From: Butyrivibrio sp. MC2021
Lineage (GTDB): Bacteria; Bacillota; Clostridia; Lachnospirales; Lachnospiraceae
DNA: 64,000 nt
Reading direction: 5' to 3'
Assembly: GCF_000621605.1 (NCBI RefSeq)
Contig: NZ_JHXX01000002.1
Span: 62,001 to 126,000, forward strand
Within the stretch, counting starts at the first letter, position 1; the number at the start of each line of letters is the position of its first letter. Under the pieces are notes generated by a model, which was not told where the DNA came from, did not search any database, and saw only the letters and a list, made by a program, of their open reading frames with translations. The position numbers were made by a program, and so were the translations under genes. Positions 8,830 through 16,514 of the stretch are shown here, one piece after another.

Positions 8830-9804
8830 ATGAAATACTACTTTGCACCTATGGAGGGGATAACCTTATATCCCCTGAGAAATATACATAACAGCATGTT
8901 TGGCGACAGTATTGACAGGTACTACACGCCTTTTATCACTGCTACCCACAATTTCCATTTTAAGAAAAGGGAAAAAAGGGATGCCCTGTTCGAAAACAGT
9001 CCTGCCTTCGAAAATGACAAAGGCCGCATCTGCGCTCAGATTATGGCTGGAAGGCCCGATACCTTTTTGTGGGCTGCTGTGGAGATGAAAAAGCTTGGAT
9101 ATGAGGAGGTCAACCTCAATCTGGGCTGTCCCGCCCCTACAGTGGTCAACAGGCACAAGGGCGCAGGTCTTCTTCTGGATACCGACTACCTTGACGGAAT
9201 GCTTAAGGAGATTTTTGACAAGTTACCTCCGTTTTCAGAAGGCGGAATCGATGTTTCCCTGAAGACCAGGCTTGGCTTTTATGACGAGGATGAAGCAGAA
9301 AAGCTCATGGCGATCTACGCCGGGTACCCCATTAAGGAGCTGATCATCCATTCCAGAGTCAGAGAGGATTATTACAAGGGAAGTCCCAGAATAGACGCCT
9401 TCTGCAGGGCAGTACAGGTATACAGGGAAAACGGCGGAAAGGCTCCCGTGTGCTATAATGGCAATGTATTCCGGGCTGATGACAAGGAGCTTATGGGTCG
9501 GATAGAAGGCATCTGCGACGCCGTGATGCTGGGAAGAGGCATCATGGAAAACCCCGCTCTTGCCAGAGAACTTAAGGGAGGCGAACCCTTAAATGACGCT
9601 GAACTCAAGGAGTATCTGGAAAAACTCTACTACGGATTTGCGGAGTATATCCCCGAGGACAGAAACGTGATTTTCAAGATGCTGGAGCACTGGGCCTTTC
9701 TTGCGGCCCGCTATCCCGACAGGGAAAAGGAACTGAAGGCCATTAGGAAATCCCGCAGCAAGGGCGAATACTTTGCGGCGGTTAACAATTTTTTTTCTAA
9801 GTGA
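8830..9804 (+). CDS. tRNA-dihydrouridine synthase
   Basis: FMN-dependent reductase that converts uridine to dihydrouridine in tRNA. The 324-residue protein starts with the family's APMEGIT motif at the head of a TIM barrel and has the catalytic NLGCPAP motif with Cys100 and the following KGAG. A late MLGRGIMENP matches the FMN-phosphate loop. Length is normal, and GGGGAGGAG precedes the ATG. It resembles the DusC/Dus side of the family more than DusB, but the subtype cannot be fixed by eye. The next two genes follow closely and may share its transcript. Confidence 0.92.
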   Translation: MKYYFAPMEGITLYPLRNIHNSMFGDSIDRYYTPFITATHNFHFKKREKRDALFENSPAFENDKGRICAQIMAGRPDTFLWAAVEMKKLGYEEVNLNLGCPAPTVVNRHKGAGLLLDTDYLDGMLKEIFDKLPPFSEGGIDVSLKTRLGFYDEDEAEKLMAIYAGYPIKELIIHSRVREDYYKGSPRIDAFCRAVQVYRENGGKAPVCYNGNVFRADDKELMGRIEGICDAVMLGRGIMENPALARELKGGEPLNDAELKEYLEKLYYGFAEYIPEDRNVIFKMLEHWAFLAARYPDREKELKAIRKSRSKGEYFAAVNNFFSK

Positions 9805-9816
9805 TCAGGAGATAAA

Positions 9817-10203
9817 TTGGGAAAAAAGATTATTGGGAAAAATGATATTTATCTGATAGGAATCCTCTTCGGAGTGCTTCTTCTTATGACATTTACTTTG
9901 CTTTTTACTGAAAAAAGCGGGAACGAAGTAGTGGTCACCGTTGGTGGGGAAGTCGTAAAGACTTTTCCTCTGGACAAAGATACTGTCTACGAGATCAAGG
10001 GAGCCGGCGGCGGAAGGAACCTTCTTGTGATAGAGAACGGAGAGGCGTATCTGAAGGAGGCCAGCTGTCCTGACCATCTTTGCATGAGCATGGGGCGCAT
10101 ACGAAGAGTGGGACAGTGCATTATCTGCCTTCCCAATATGGTTACTGTAGAAATAGTCGGAGAAAAGCAGTCTGAAGATGATTATGATGCCATCGTCGGC
10201 TGA
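9817..10203 (+). CDS. NusG domain II-containing membrane-anchored protein
   Basis: A 128-residue protein starting with TTG 9817 behind AGGAGA. One N-terminal membrane helix (about 11-30) leads into a small beta domain of the NusG_II (DUF) family; the conserved SCPDHLCMSMGRI and CIICLPNMV segments are typical. It is outside the cytoplasm. In Firmicutes this gene almost always precedes a Gx transporter gene, as here, 14 bases downstream. The pair is often found with Rnf or ApbE genes; neither is present here. Exact function unknown. Confidence 0.85.
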   Translation: MGKKIIGKNDIYLIGILFGVLLLMTFTLLFTEKSGNEVVVTVGGEVVKTFPLDKDTVYEIKGAGGGRNLLVIENGEAYLKEASCPDHLCMSMGRIRRVGQCIICLPNMVTVEIVGEKQSEDDYDAIVG

Positions 10204-10217
10204 GGGAGGTCAGGCTC

Positions 10218-10721
10218 TTGAATAAGACAGGGAAAATAGCATTATATGGCGTTCTCACAGCGCTGGCCATGATACTCAGTTATGTTGAGTCTCAGATACC
10301 GGCTTTTGTTGCTGTGCCCGGAGTTAAGATCGGTCTTACCAATATCGTGGTGGTTACATCTTTGTATATGCTTGGAAATAAGGGAGCTATGGCCATCAAC
10401 TTTGTCAGAATAGCAGCGGTGGCCCTTCTTTTCGGCAATGCCATGAGTTTTTCCTTTTCTTTTGCGGGAGGAATGCTGGCAACAATAGTCATGATCCTTC
10501 TTAAGAAGTCTGGTAAGTTTGCTGTTACCGGAGTCAGCGTGGCAGGGGGACTTTGCCACAATATAGGACAGATTCTTATGGCAATGGTGCTTCTTAACAC
10601 AAATTCTATTTTCTGGTATCTGCCTGTGCTCTGGGCCAGCGGCATAGTGTCCGGCTTTATCATCGGAATAATCGGAGCTATGGTCATCAGCAGAATCCCA
10701 CTGGATGAAAATAAATTTTGA
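10218..10721 (+). CDS. Gx transporter family protein (heptaprenyl diphosphate synthase component I-like)
   Basis: A 167-residue membrane protein with five or six hydrophobic segments starting at TTG 10218 (GGGAGGT upstream). The N-terminal GVLTALAMILSYVESQIP and VPGVKIGLTNIV segments are characteristic of the Gx_transp family (formerly heptaprenyl diphosphate synthase component I), which looks like an ECF-type S component. Substrate is not known. It is paired with the NusG-II protein just upstream. Confidence 0.85.
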   Translation: MNKTGKIALYGVLTALAMILSYVESQIPAFVAVPGVKIGLTNIVVVTSLYMLGNKGAMAINFVRIAAVALLFGNAMSFSFSFAGGMLATIVMILLKKSGKFAVTGVSVAGGLCHNIGQILMAMVLLNTNSIFWYLPVLWASGIVSGFIIGIIGAMVISRIPLDENKF

Positions 10722-10747
10722 AAATTTTGTGAAATTCCGATTTTATG

Positions 10748-10775
10748 TTGCATATTTTTCTTCTTTATGTATAAT
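10748..10775 (+). promoter_or_regulatory. sigma-A-type promoter upstream of the coiled-coil surface protein
   Basis: TTGCAT at 10748-10753, a 16-base AT-rich spacer and a perfect TATAAT at 10770-10775. The predicted start lies about 135 bases ahead of ATG 10917, leaving a long leader in which I see no clear structure. Confidence 0.55.
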
Positions 10776-10916
10776 ATTTCTCGTCAGCATTCAGCTGGCA
10801 CAATCACAGGAAATCTCCTGATGATATTTCACATTTCATTTTTAATACGCTGCGTTTGTAGTGATGTCTTTTTTGCGTCTATTACTTATGCAGACGTAAG
10901 GAAGAAAGGGTATGTA

Positions 10917-12638
10917 ATGAAAGTAAGGGAAAGATTTGAGAAACAAAACAATTCAATCAGGCAGCTGTTAAAAAAGCTGCGCAGACACGACACTATAGTG
11001 GTGGCTATTTCGGTGTTTATAGCACTGCTGCTGTGCGGAGGCCTCATTTACCTCAGTACCCCGGTGGTGGCATCCACAACAGTGGAGGAATATCAGGCCA
11101 GCAATCAGGAGAGCACTCAGCAGACCAAAGAGAAACTCTCAGAGATCAAGGATTATCTGACAGAGCTGGATAAGCTTGTCTGCGAGAATAAAGAAGGAAT
11201 TGACTCTATATACGAGACCACAAGTGAGATCAGAGAGATAAACAACAAAGAAGTAAATAATAACGAGATAAATACAGCCAGTGACAGCAGCATTATAAAG
11301 AGCACCATCACTGAGAAAATGATAGGACTTGATAAGTCTGTTATTGAGATCCATGACAGCATAGAAAAGACCAACGAAAGGATCACAGAGATCGAGAGAC
11401 TGATCTCTTCCGAGAGCCAGGATAACAAAAAGGAGATAGCCGACGGCTTTGCGGGAATCAATGAGCAGCTCTCCGTTATCAAGAGTCAGTATTCACAGAT
11501 TCAGGAGAACAACAGGGCTCTGGCTGATGAGCTGAAAAAGACCGTAAATGACGGAAATACTCAGATCAGCAGCAGCCTCAGTGATAAGTATACTGTACTT
11601 ATAGATAAACTGTCAGATATGGATAACAAAATGACAGCCAGAAGCAATGAGACCATCGACAGCTTCAAAAGCGATCTGGATGTTTTGAATTCAGAACTTG
11701 GCGGTAAGATCGCAGATCTTGGCACCAATCTGGACAACAATTTCGTCAGCTTAAACGGCAGCGTGGATTCAGGCTTTCAGGGAGTAAACAGTAAGGTCAC
11801 TGCCCTGGGGGATGATATGAAGTCTTTAGACGAGAATATGACAACCCTCAGCGGAAGTATAGACACTAAGTTTGGAAGCCTTGAGGAAAATGTAAGTAAC
11901 TATAACGACACCGTCGTTAACAAGCTTGATTCCCAGAGTGAGAAGATGACTTCCGACATTTCGGGACTCAAAACTTTGCTGGAGAGTGAGATAGCTTCCG
12001 TAAATTCCAAAATTGACCAGGTTTTTCAATCTGTGAGTAATGGTAAAAGTCGCTTGGCATCCGCATTGCTCACTAAAGGCGTAACAGTCGATTCGGATGC
12101 CAGTTTTGAGGATCTAGGCAAGGCAATTGAGAGTATCGAAGTAATGGTTCCCGGAGAGATTGAGTATGTAAGACACTATCATGTGGACGGGAAAGGAGAG
12201 GTTGTTGAGGGAGACCAGGTTCCCGCTGACAGAAGCGGGGGATGCTTTACCGAAGCAGATTCTCATCATCATGACAATGACACATGCTATAAGAAGGTCA
12301 CGGAATATTACTATTCCACATCCAAGGGTGTAGAAAACCGTGGCGAGGCCTATACTCTCAATGGTGCGGTATTCTATCATTTTTACTGTAGCTATTGCAA
12401 TACAAGCTTTGACGGAGAAAACCCTTCTCATATAGAGAGCACCAGGGATATGGGTGTTATCGAGCAGCGTGAAGGCGCTCTTTCAGAGACCAAGGAAACT
12501 AAAGAGCTTGATTGTCCCTATAACGGAACAGCGGATTTTTACGGTCTGGGCTGCGGACTTAGAAACGGCGAGATCGTGGAAGCCCATATTGTATATAAGA
12601 ACAAAGACGAGAGTAATTCTGAGGGGAATGGGGACTAA
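10917..12638 (+). CDS. membrane-anchored long coiled-coil protein with Cys/His-rich C-terminal domain
   Basis: The start is ATG 10917 behind AAGAAAGGG; the open frame extends to 10767 without a ribosome site. The 573-residue protein has a basic head, one membrane helix at about 28-47, then roughly 350 residues of repeating coiled coil with DSGFQGVNSKVTALGDD-type units like phage-tail or apolipoprotein-like rods. The last 130 residues form a separate domain with clustered His (SHHHDN), a CSYCNTSFDGE zinc-ribbon-like half and a final Cys pair. It is probably anchored outside the cell. The zinc-binding guess fits the zinc-type CobW gene next door, but is inference. Confidence 0.6.
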   Translation: MKVRERFEKQNNSIRQLLKKLRRHDTIVVAISVFIALLLCGGLIYLSTPVVASTTVEEYQASNQESTQQTKEKLSEIKDYLTELDKLVCENKEGIDSIYETTSEIREINNKEVNNNEINTASDSSIIKSTITEKMIGLDKSVIEIHDSIEKTNERITEIERLISSESQDNKKEIADGFAGINEQLSVIKSQYSQIQENNRALADELKKTVNDGNTQISSSLSDKYTVLIDKLSDMDNKMTARSNETIDSFKSDLDVLNSELGGKIADLGTNLDNNFVSLNGSVDSGFQGVNSKVTALGDDMKSLDENMTTLSGSIDTKFGSLEENVSNYNDTVVNKLDSQSEKMTSDISGLKTLLESEIASVNSKIDQVFQSVSNGKSRLASALLTKGVTVDSDASFEDLGKAIESIEVMVPGEIEYVRHYHVDGKGEVVEGDQVPADRSGGCFTEADSHHHDNDTCYKKVTEYYYSTSKGVENRGEAYTLNGAVFYHFYCSYCNTSFDGENPSHIESTRDMGVIEQREGALSETKETKELDCPYNGTADFYGLGCGLRNGEIVEAHIVYKNKDESNSEGNGD

Positions 12639-12659
12639 ATCCAGTAATAATGGGCGACC

Positions 12660-12687
12660 TTGACATATTTTCAGGGGCTGCTATAGA
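12660..12687 (+). promoter_or_regulatory. promoter of the CobW gene pair
   Basis: A perfect TTGACA at 12660-12665, a 16-base spacer and TATAGA at 12682-12687, about 55 bases upstream of ATG 12743. I looked for a Zur-type palindrome around it and did not find a convincing one. Confidence 0.5.
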
Positions 12688-12742
12688 ATATACTTTGTTG
12701 TATCAGGTATAGCACAGACTTTGTGCAGAATGGAGTATTAAT

Positions 12743-14065
12743 ATGACAAAGATAGATATTATTTCCGGTTTCCTTGGAGCCGGCAAGACTACTTTGATAA
12801 AGAAGCTTCTTAAGGAAGCTTTGGCAGGAACCAGAGTGGTTCTTATCGAGAATGAGTTCGGAGAGATCGGTATCGACGGTGGTTTCCTTAAGGAGGCAGG
12901 AATCGAGATCACTGAGATGAACTCAGGCTGCATCTGCTGTTCACTGGTGGGAGATTTCGAGACTTCCCTGAAGCAGGTTATGGAGCAGTACGCACCGGAG
13001 CGCATCCTTATTGAGCCTTCAGGTGTAGGTAAGCTTTCAGATGTTATGAAGGCTATTCAGAACATCGCCGAGGGTAGCGCTGATATGGAGCTTAACAGCG
13101 CTGTTACTGTTGTTGATGTTTCCAAGGCCAAGGTTTATATCAAGAACTTCGGTGAATTCTTTATCAACCAGATCGAGAATGCAGGAACCATCATTCTTAC
13201 CAGAACCGATAAGGCAGATCAGGCCAAGATTGAGACTGCTGTAGAGCTTATTCGTCAGCACAATCCCATGGCTACCATCATTACCACACCTCTTGACCAG
13301 ATCACAGGTAAAGAGATCCTTGATACCTTCGAGGGCAACAATGACCTTGAGGCTGAGCTTCTTAAGCAGGTAATGGAGGAACAGGAAGAGCATCACCACC
13401 ATCATCACCATCACGGTGCACACAAGACCGTTGCTGAGGATGGTTCCGTAGTATACAGCGCTCATCATGATCACGACGAGGATGAGTGCGATGATTCTGA
13501 GTGCTGCTGTCACCATCACCACGACCATGACGATGATGAGGACGAGCATGAGCATCATCACCATGATCATGACGAACATGATGAGGACGAGCATGAGCAT
13601 CACCACCATCATCATGACCATGACTATGATGAGGACGAGCATGAGCATCATCACCATCATCATGACCATGACGATGATGAGGACGAGCATGAAAAGGTAG
13701 TTCCGCTCTCGCAGAGCTCGCCGGAACACGTTCACACTAGCCTCGAAGAGACCTCGGCAAGTGTTCACAGCCACGATCACGCAGCTCATGATGTATTCAC
13801 CAGCTGGGGAATGGAGACCCCTCTCAAGTATTCAGCAGAGGAGATCGAGAACATGCTTTCCAAGCTTGAGGACGAGGAGACCTACGGTATCGTTCTTCGT
13901 ACCAAGGGCGTTGTTCCTACAGCAGACGGCTCATGGATCGAGTTTGACTATGTTCCCGGAGAGGCTGATGTCCGCAAGGGCGCTGCAGATGTAACCGGTA
14001 AATTCTGTGTTATCGGATCAAAACTTAAGGAAGAGAACCTTGAGAAGCTGTTCCGCAGACTTTAA
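12743..14065 (+). CDS. CobW/G3E-family metal-chaperone GTPase with large His/Asp-rich insert
   Basis: A 440-residue G3E GTPase. Walker A is GFLGAGKT at residues 9-16; the CxCC metal motif (CICC) is at 63-66; TRTDKAD is the guanine-specificity region. Between the GTPase domain and the C-terminal CobW_C domain (about 350-440) lies an insert from His217 to about residue 317 of alternating His runs and Asp/Glu runs, which should bind many Zn or Ni ions. The family delivers zinc (ZNG1, ZigA) or cobalt/iron. Such long inserts suggest metal storage. It is directly followed by a second G3E protein. Confidence 0.92.
   Translation: MTKIDIISGFLGAGKTTLIKKLLKEALAGTRVVLIENEFGEIGIDGGFLKEAGIEITEMNSGCICCSLVGDFETSLKQVMEQYAPERILIEPSGVGKLSDVMKAIQNIAEGSADMELNSAVTVVDVSKAKVYIKNFGEFFINQIENAGTIILTRTDKADQAKIETAVELIRQHNPMATIITTPLDQITGKEILDTFEGNNDLEAELLKQVMEEQEEHHHHHHHHGAHKTVAEDGSVVYSAHHDHDEDECDDSECCCHHHHDHDDDEDEHEHHHHDHDEHDEDEHEHHHHHHDHDYDEDEHEHHHHHHDHDDDEDEHEKVVPLSQSSPEHVHTSLEETSASVHSHDHAAHDVFTSWGMETPLKYSAEEIENMLSKLEDEETYGIVLRTKGVVPTADGSWIEFDYVPGEADVRKGAADVTGKFCVIGSKLKEENLEKLFRRL
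13391..13690 (+). repeat. coding tandem repeats of His and Asp/Glu codons in the CobW gene
   Basis: About 300 bases of CAT/CAC and GAT/GAC/GAG codons. From about 13515 the pattern becomes a near-perfect repeat of roughly 50 bases (acidic run, then GAGCATGAG, then a His run, then GACCATGAC), present about three times. The repeat makes a long false open frame on the minus strand. It should be prone to length change by slippage. Confidence 0.8.
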
Positions 14066-14086
14066 GCTATGATAAGGAGAACTAAA

Positions 14087-15028
14087 TTGAAACCTGTATA
14101 TATAATCAACGGCTTTTTAGACAGCGGTAAGACTGACTTTTTCAGATATACAATAGCTCAGCCCTATTTCAGAACCAAGGGTAAGACTCTTCTTATCGTA
14201 TGTGAAGACGGTGAGAATGACTACGAGGAGAAGCTTCTTAAGTCCACCAATACTGTTATTGAGAGAATAGAGGACGAGGAGGATTTTGCTCCCGACAAGC
14301 TCATTGCCCTGGATGCCAAGCACAATCCAGAGCGTATTCTTGTGGAATACAACGGAATGTGGAACTTCAAGAATATGAAGCTTCCCATTATGTGGAATCT
14401 TGAGCAGCAGATAACTGTCATCGATGCTTCCAGCTTCGAGCTGTATTTCAGCAATATGAAGTCTCTTCTTGCCGAGCAGATCAGAAATTCAGATCTTATT
14501 TTGTTCAACCGCTGCGACGGTATAGAGGATCTTGCATCCTATAAGAGAAATGTTAAGGCCATCAATCAGAAGGCTGATATCATATTTGAGGACAGGAACG
14601 GCGAAGTGGATGTTACTCTTGACGAGGATCTTCCCTTTGATCTCAATTCCGATCCTATTGATCTTAACAATTATGGATACGGAATGTTTTACCTGGATGC
14701 TCTTGACCACGTGGAGAGATATGAAGGCAAAAATGTAAGATTCAAGGGTATGGTTCTCAAGCCTGAGGAATTCCCGGACAACAGATTTGTTCCCGGTAGA
14801 ATGGCTATGACCTGCTGTGCTCAGGATATGCAGTTCTTGGGCTTTGCCTGTGAGTATGACAAGGTAAAAGAGCTTGAGGAGAAGGAGTGGGTTCTTGTAA
14901 CCGCCAAGGTAGAGAAGCAGTATGTTGCGGAGTACCAGGGAGAAGGCCCTGTACTTAAGGCAATTTCTGTGGAAAAGACTTCCGCCCCCGAGAATCAGGT
15001 GATTGACTTTTCTAATCCCGAGCAGTAA
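14087..15028 (+). CDS. G3E GTPase-like protein fused to a TIGR03943/YcgQ-type C-terminal domain
   Basis: I place the start at TTG 14087, six bases after AAGGAGA; the ATG at 14069 has no site. The N-terminal half keeps a Walker A (GFLDSGKT, residues 9-16) and an LFNRCDG motif in the NKxD position, but lacks the CxCC metal motif. The C-terminal part, from about residue 205, carries RFKGMVLKPEEFPDNRF and RMAMTCCAQDM, which resemble the C-terminal domain of YcgQ/TIGR03943 proteins. In Bacillus, YciC and the permease-like YcgR/YcgQ are zinc-regulated neighbours. Here the two halves are one protein. Likely a metal-trafficking partner of the upstream CobW. Confidence 0.75.
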   Translation: MKPVYIINGFLDSGKTDFFRYTIAQPYFRTKGKTLLIVCEDGENDYEEKLLKSTNTVIERIEDEEDFAPDKLIALDAKHNPERILVEYNGMWNFKNMKLPIMWNLEQQITVIDASSFELYFSNMKSLLAEQIRNSDLILFNRCDGIEDLASYKRNVKAINQKADIIFEDRNGEVDVTLDEDLPFDLNSDPIDLNNYGYGMFYLDALDHVERYEGKNVRFKGMVLKPEEFPDNRFVPGRMAMTCCAQDMQFLGFACEYDKVKELEEKEWVLVTAKVEKQYVAEYQGEGPVLKAISVEKTSAPENQVIDFSNPEQ

Positions 15029-15054
15029 AGAATAATCTGTTTTCAGGAGTTTAT

Positions 15055-15963
15055 ATGTTTAACTATCTTCCATCACAGTGGATGTTTTTATTCTATTTCT
15101 ACAGCTTTTGCGGCTGGGTATGGGAATCACTGTATGTTTCAGTTTTAGAAAAAAGACTTGTGAACAGGGGCTTCATGCGAGGCCCCTTTTTACCGTTATA
15201 TGGATGCGGCGGTGTTATGATGCTTGTGGTGTCCAAGCCCTTTTATGACAGGGTTATCCTGGTGTATGTGGCCGGATGTCTTGGGGCTACACTTTTGGAG
15301 CTGATAACCGGTATTCTGATGGAGACTTTGTTTAAGGTCAGATATTGGGATTATCACCACAAGAAGTTCAATTTCATGGGCTACACCTGCCTTGAATCCA
15401 CGCTTTTCTGGGGGGTGTGTACAGTGGTCTTTACCCACTATCTGCAGCTGCCTATAGAAAAAGTGCTTCTTGCGATTCCTTTGAGGCTTCTCAGTATTGT
15501 GACTATCGTCCTTACAGCTCTTATCAGCTTTGACTTTATGATAGCCTTCAAGACAGCCCTTGAGCTTCGCGATATCCTTATGTACATGGAAAAGGCCAAG
15601 GCTGAAATGCAGAAGATGCAAAAGCGCCTTGACGGAATCATTGCTTTCGGAGGCGAGGTTGTGAGAACCGGTATCGGCAACAGAGTTGATGCCATCAGCA
15701 GTACTCTTGAGAGCACCTTTAGCAGCCTCAGGGAAAAGATGAGACTCAATCCTGCAGCTTACGTTGGAAGCGTGAGAGATGAAGTCGGCGAATTATATGT
15801 AAAATACAGAGTAATAATGTCCAGATTCACCCCGCCGCCGGTTAAGAGCTTTTTTGACTGGTACAGAAATCGTACCATTGCCGGCAACCCCACCATGGTT
15901 TCCAAGTTCAAATCCAGTCTGGATGAGCTCAAGGAAAAGGCCATGACAAAAATGGGCAAATAA
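15055..15963 (+). CDS. putative ABC-transporter type IV (CmpB-like) membrane protein
   Basis: A 302-residue protein. The first 170 residues hold five hydrophobic helices with the family motifs CGWVWESLYVS and NRGFMRGPFLPLYG, and WDYHHKKFNFMGY in the loop; these are typical of the ABC_trans_CmpB family. The C-terminal 130 residues are a cytoplasmic helical tail with coiled-coil character. Despite the name, transport has not been shown for most members. It follows the metal GTPase pair by 26 bases and may share their transcript. Confidence 0.8.
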   Translation: MFNYLPSQWMFLFYFYSFCGWVWESLYVSVLEKRLVNRGFMRGPFLPLYGCGGVMMLVVSKPFYDRVILVYVAGCLGATLLELITGILMETLFKVRYWDYHHKKFNFMGYTCLESTLFWGVCTVVFTHYLQLPIEKVLLAIPLRLLSIVTIVLTALISFDFMIAFKTALELRDILMYMEKAKAEMQKMQKRLDGIIAFGGEVVRTGIGNRVDAISSTLESTFSSLREKMRLNPAAYVGSVRDEVGELYVKYRVIMSRFTPPPVKSFFDWYRNRTIAGNPTMVSKFKSSLDELKEKAMTKMGK

Positions 15964-15982
15964 TTATAAAAAGAGACAATAA

Positions 15983-16016
15983 AAAACCTGATGTCGGTGA
16001 GAAGACATCAGGTTTT
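15983..16016. terminator. bidirectional intrinsic terminator between the CmpB-like gene and rpsT
   Basis: AACCTGATGTC (15985-15995) pairs perfectly with GACATCAGGTT (16004-16014). The stem is flanked by A-rich bases on the left and TTTTATTG on the right, so it can stop transcripts from both of the convergent genes. Confidence 0.85.
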
Positions 16017-16048
16017 ATTGTTATCAAAAATATTAAAAAGTAAAAAGC

Positions 16049-16312
16049 TTAAGCCATCTTGTTTACAGCCTGTGCAAGACGGGAAACTTTTCTTGAAGCG
16101 GTGTTCTTCTTGATGATTCCTTTTGACTCAGCCTTGTCGATAGCAGATGTAGCTGCAAGGAGTGCCTTAGCTGCCTCTTCCTTGTTACCAGCCTCAACAG
16201 CTGTTCTAACCTTCTTGATCTCTGTCTTAACAGCTGACTTGATCATCTGATTTCTCTCAGCCTTCTTGCTATTTACCAAAACTCTCTTCTTAGCGGATTT
16301 GATATTTGCCAT
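16049..16312 (-). CDS. rpsT: 30S ribosomal protein S20
   Basis: An 87-residue, very basic all-helical protein beginning [21 protein letters not shown], the standard S20 start, and ending with the expected [11 protein letters not shown]. It binds 16S rRNA early in 30S assembly. It is a single gene here, divergent from lepA, which is a common arrangement in Clostridia. A strong promoter and a leader with an 8-bp palindromic arm pair lie upstream. Confidence 0.97.
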   Translation of the reverse strand: MANIKSAKKRVLVNSKKAERNQMIKSAVKTEIKKVRTAVEAGNKEEAAKALLAATSAIDKAESKGIIKKNTASRKVSRLAQAVNKMA

Positions 16313-16358
16313 AGTTACCTCCGATTTAATCTAGAAAAATTAAAATTATGTTTGTGTG

Positions 16359-16389
16359 AGCATTAAGCCGGACACGGACAGTTAATGCT
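16359..16389 (-). promoter_or_regulatory. hairpin in the rpsT leader
   Basis: AGCATTAA (16359-16366) and TTAATGCT (16382-16389) are perfect reverse complements around a 15-base loop. The hairpin lies in the first bases of the predicted rpsT transcript. S20 controls its own translation in some bacteria; whether this structure does so is not known. Confidence 0.4.
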
Positions 16390-16402
16390 ACATACTCTGT
16401 CT

Positions 16403-16431
16403 ATTCTAGATGAAATTACGCAAACTGTCAA
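16403..16431 (-). promoter_or_regulatory. rpsT promoter
   Basis: On the minus strand, TTGACA (complement of 16426-16431), a 17-base spacer, and TAGAAT (complement of 16403-16408). This is a near-consensus sigma-A promoter about 90 bases ahead of the rpsT start codon. Confidence 0.75.
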
Positions 16432-16514
16432 TACATATAATGGATTTTTGAAGCTCTTCATGTTATTATAGGTTGTTGGAAAAAATACTTATGTTTAGGA
16501 TTGAGGAATTATAG

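Noticed and set aside
12640..12742. Possible Zur operator upstream of the CobW gene (AAATCCAGTAATAATGGG)
   Set aside because: Only the left half resembles the Bacillus Zur site; the right half does not mirror it.
13515..13690. Regular repeats that might suggest a CRISPR array
   Set aside because: The repeats are in frame, encode His and Asp/Glu, and have no unique spacers.
13037..13789. A 250-codon open frame on the minus strand within the CobW gene
   Set aside because: It is the antisense of the His/Asp codon repeats, giving runs of Met, Val and Ile. It has no ribosome site, and the plus-strand CobW gene is certain.
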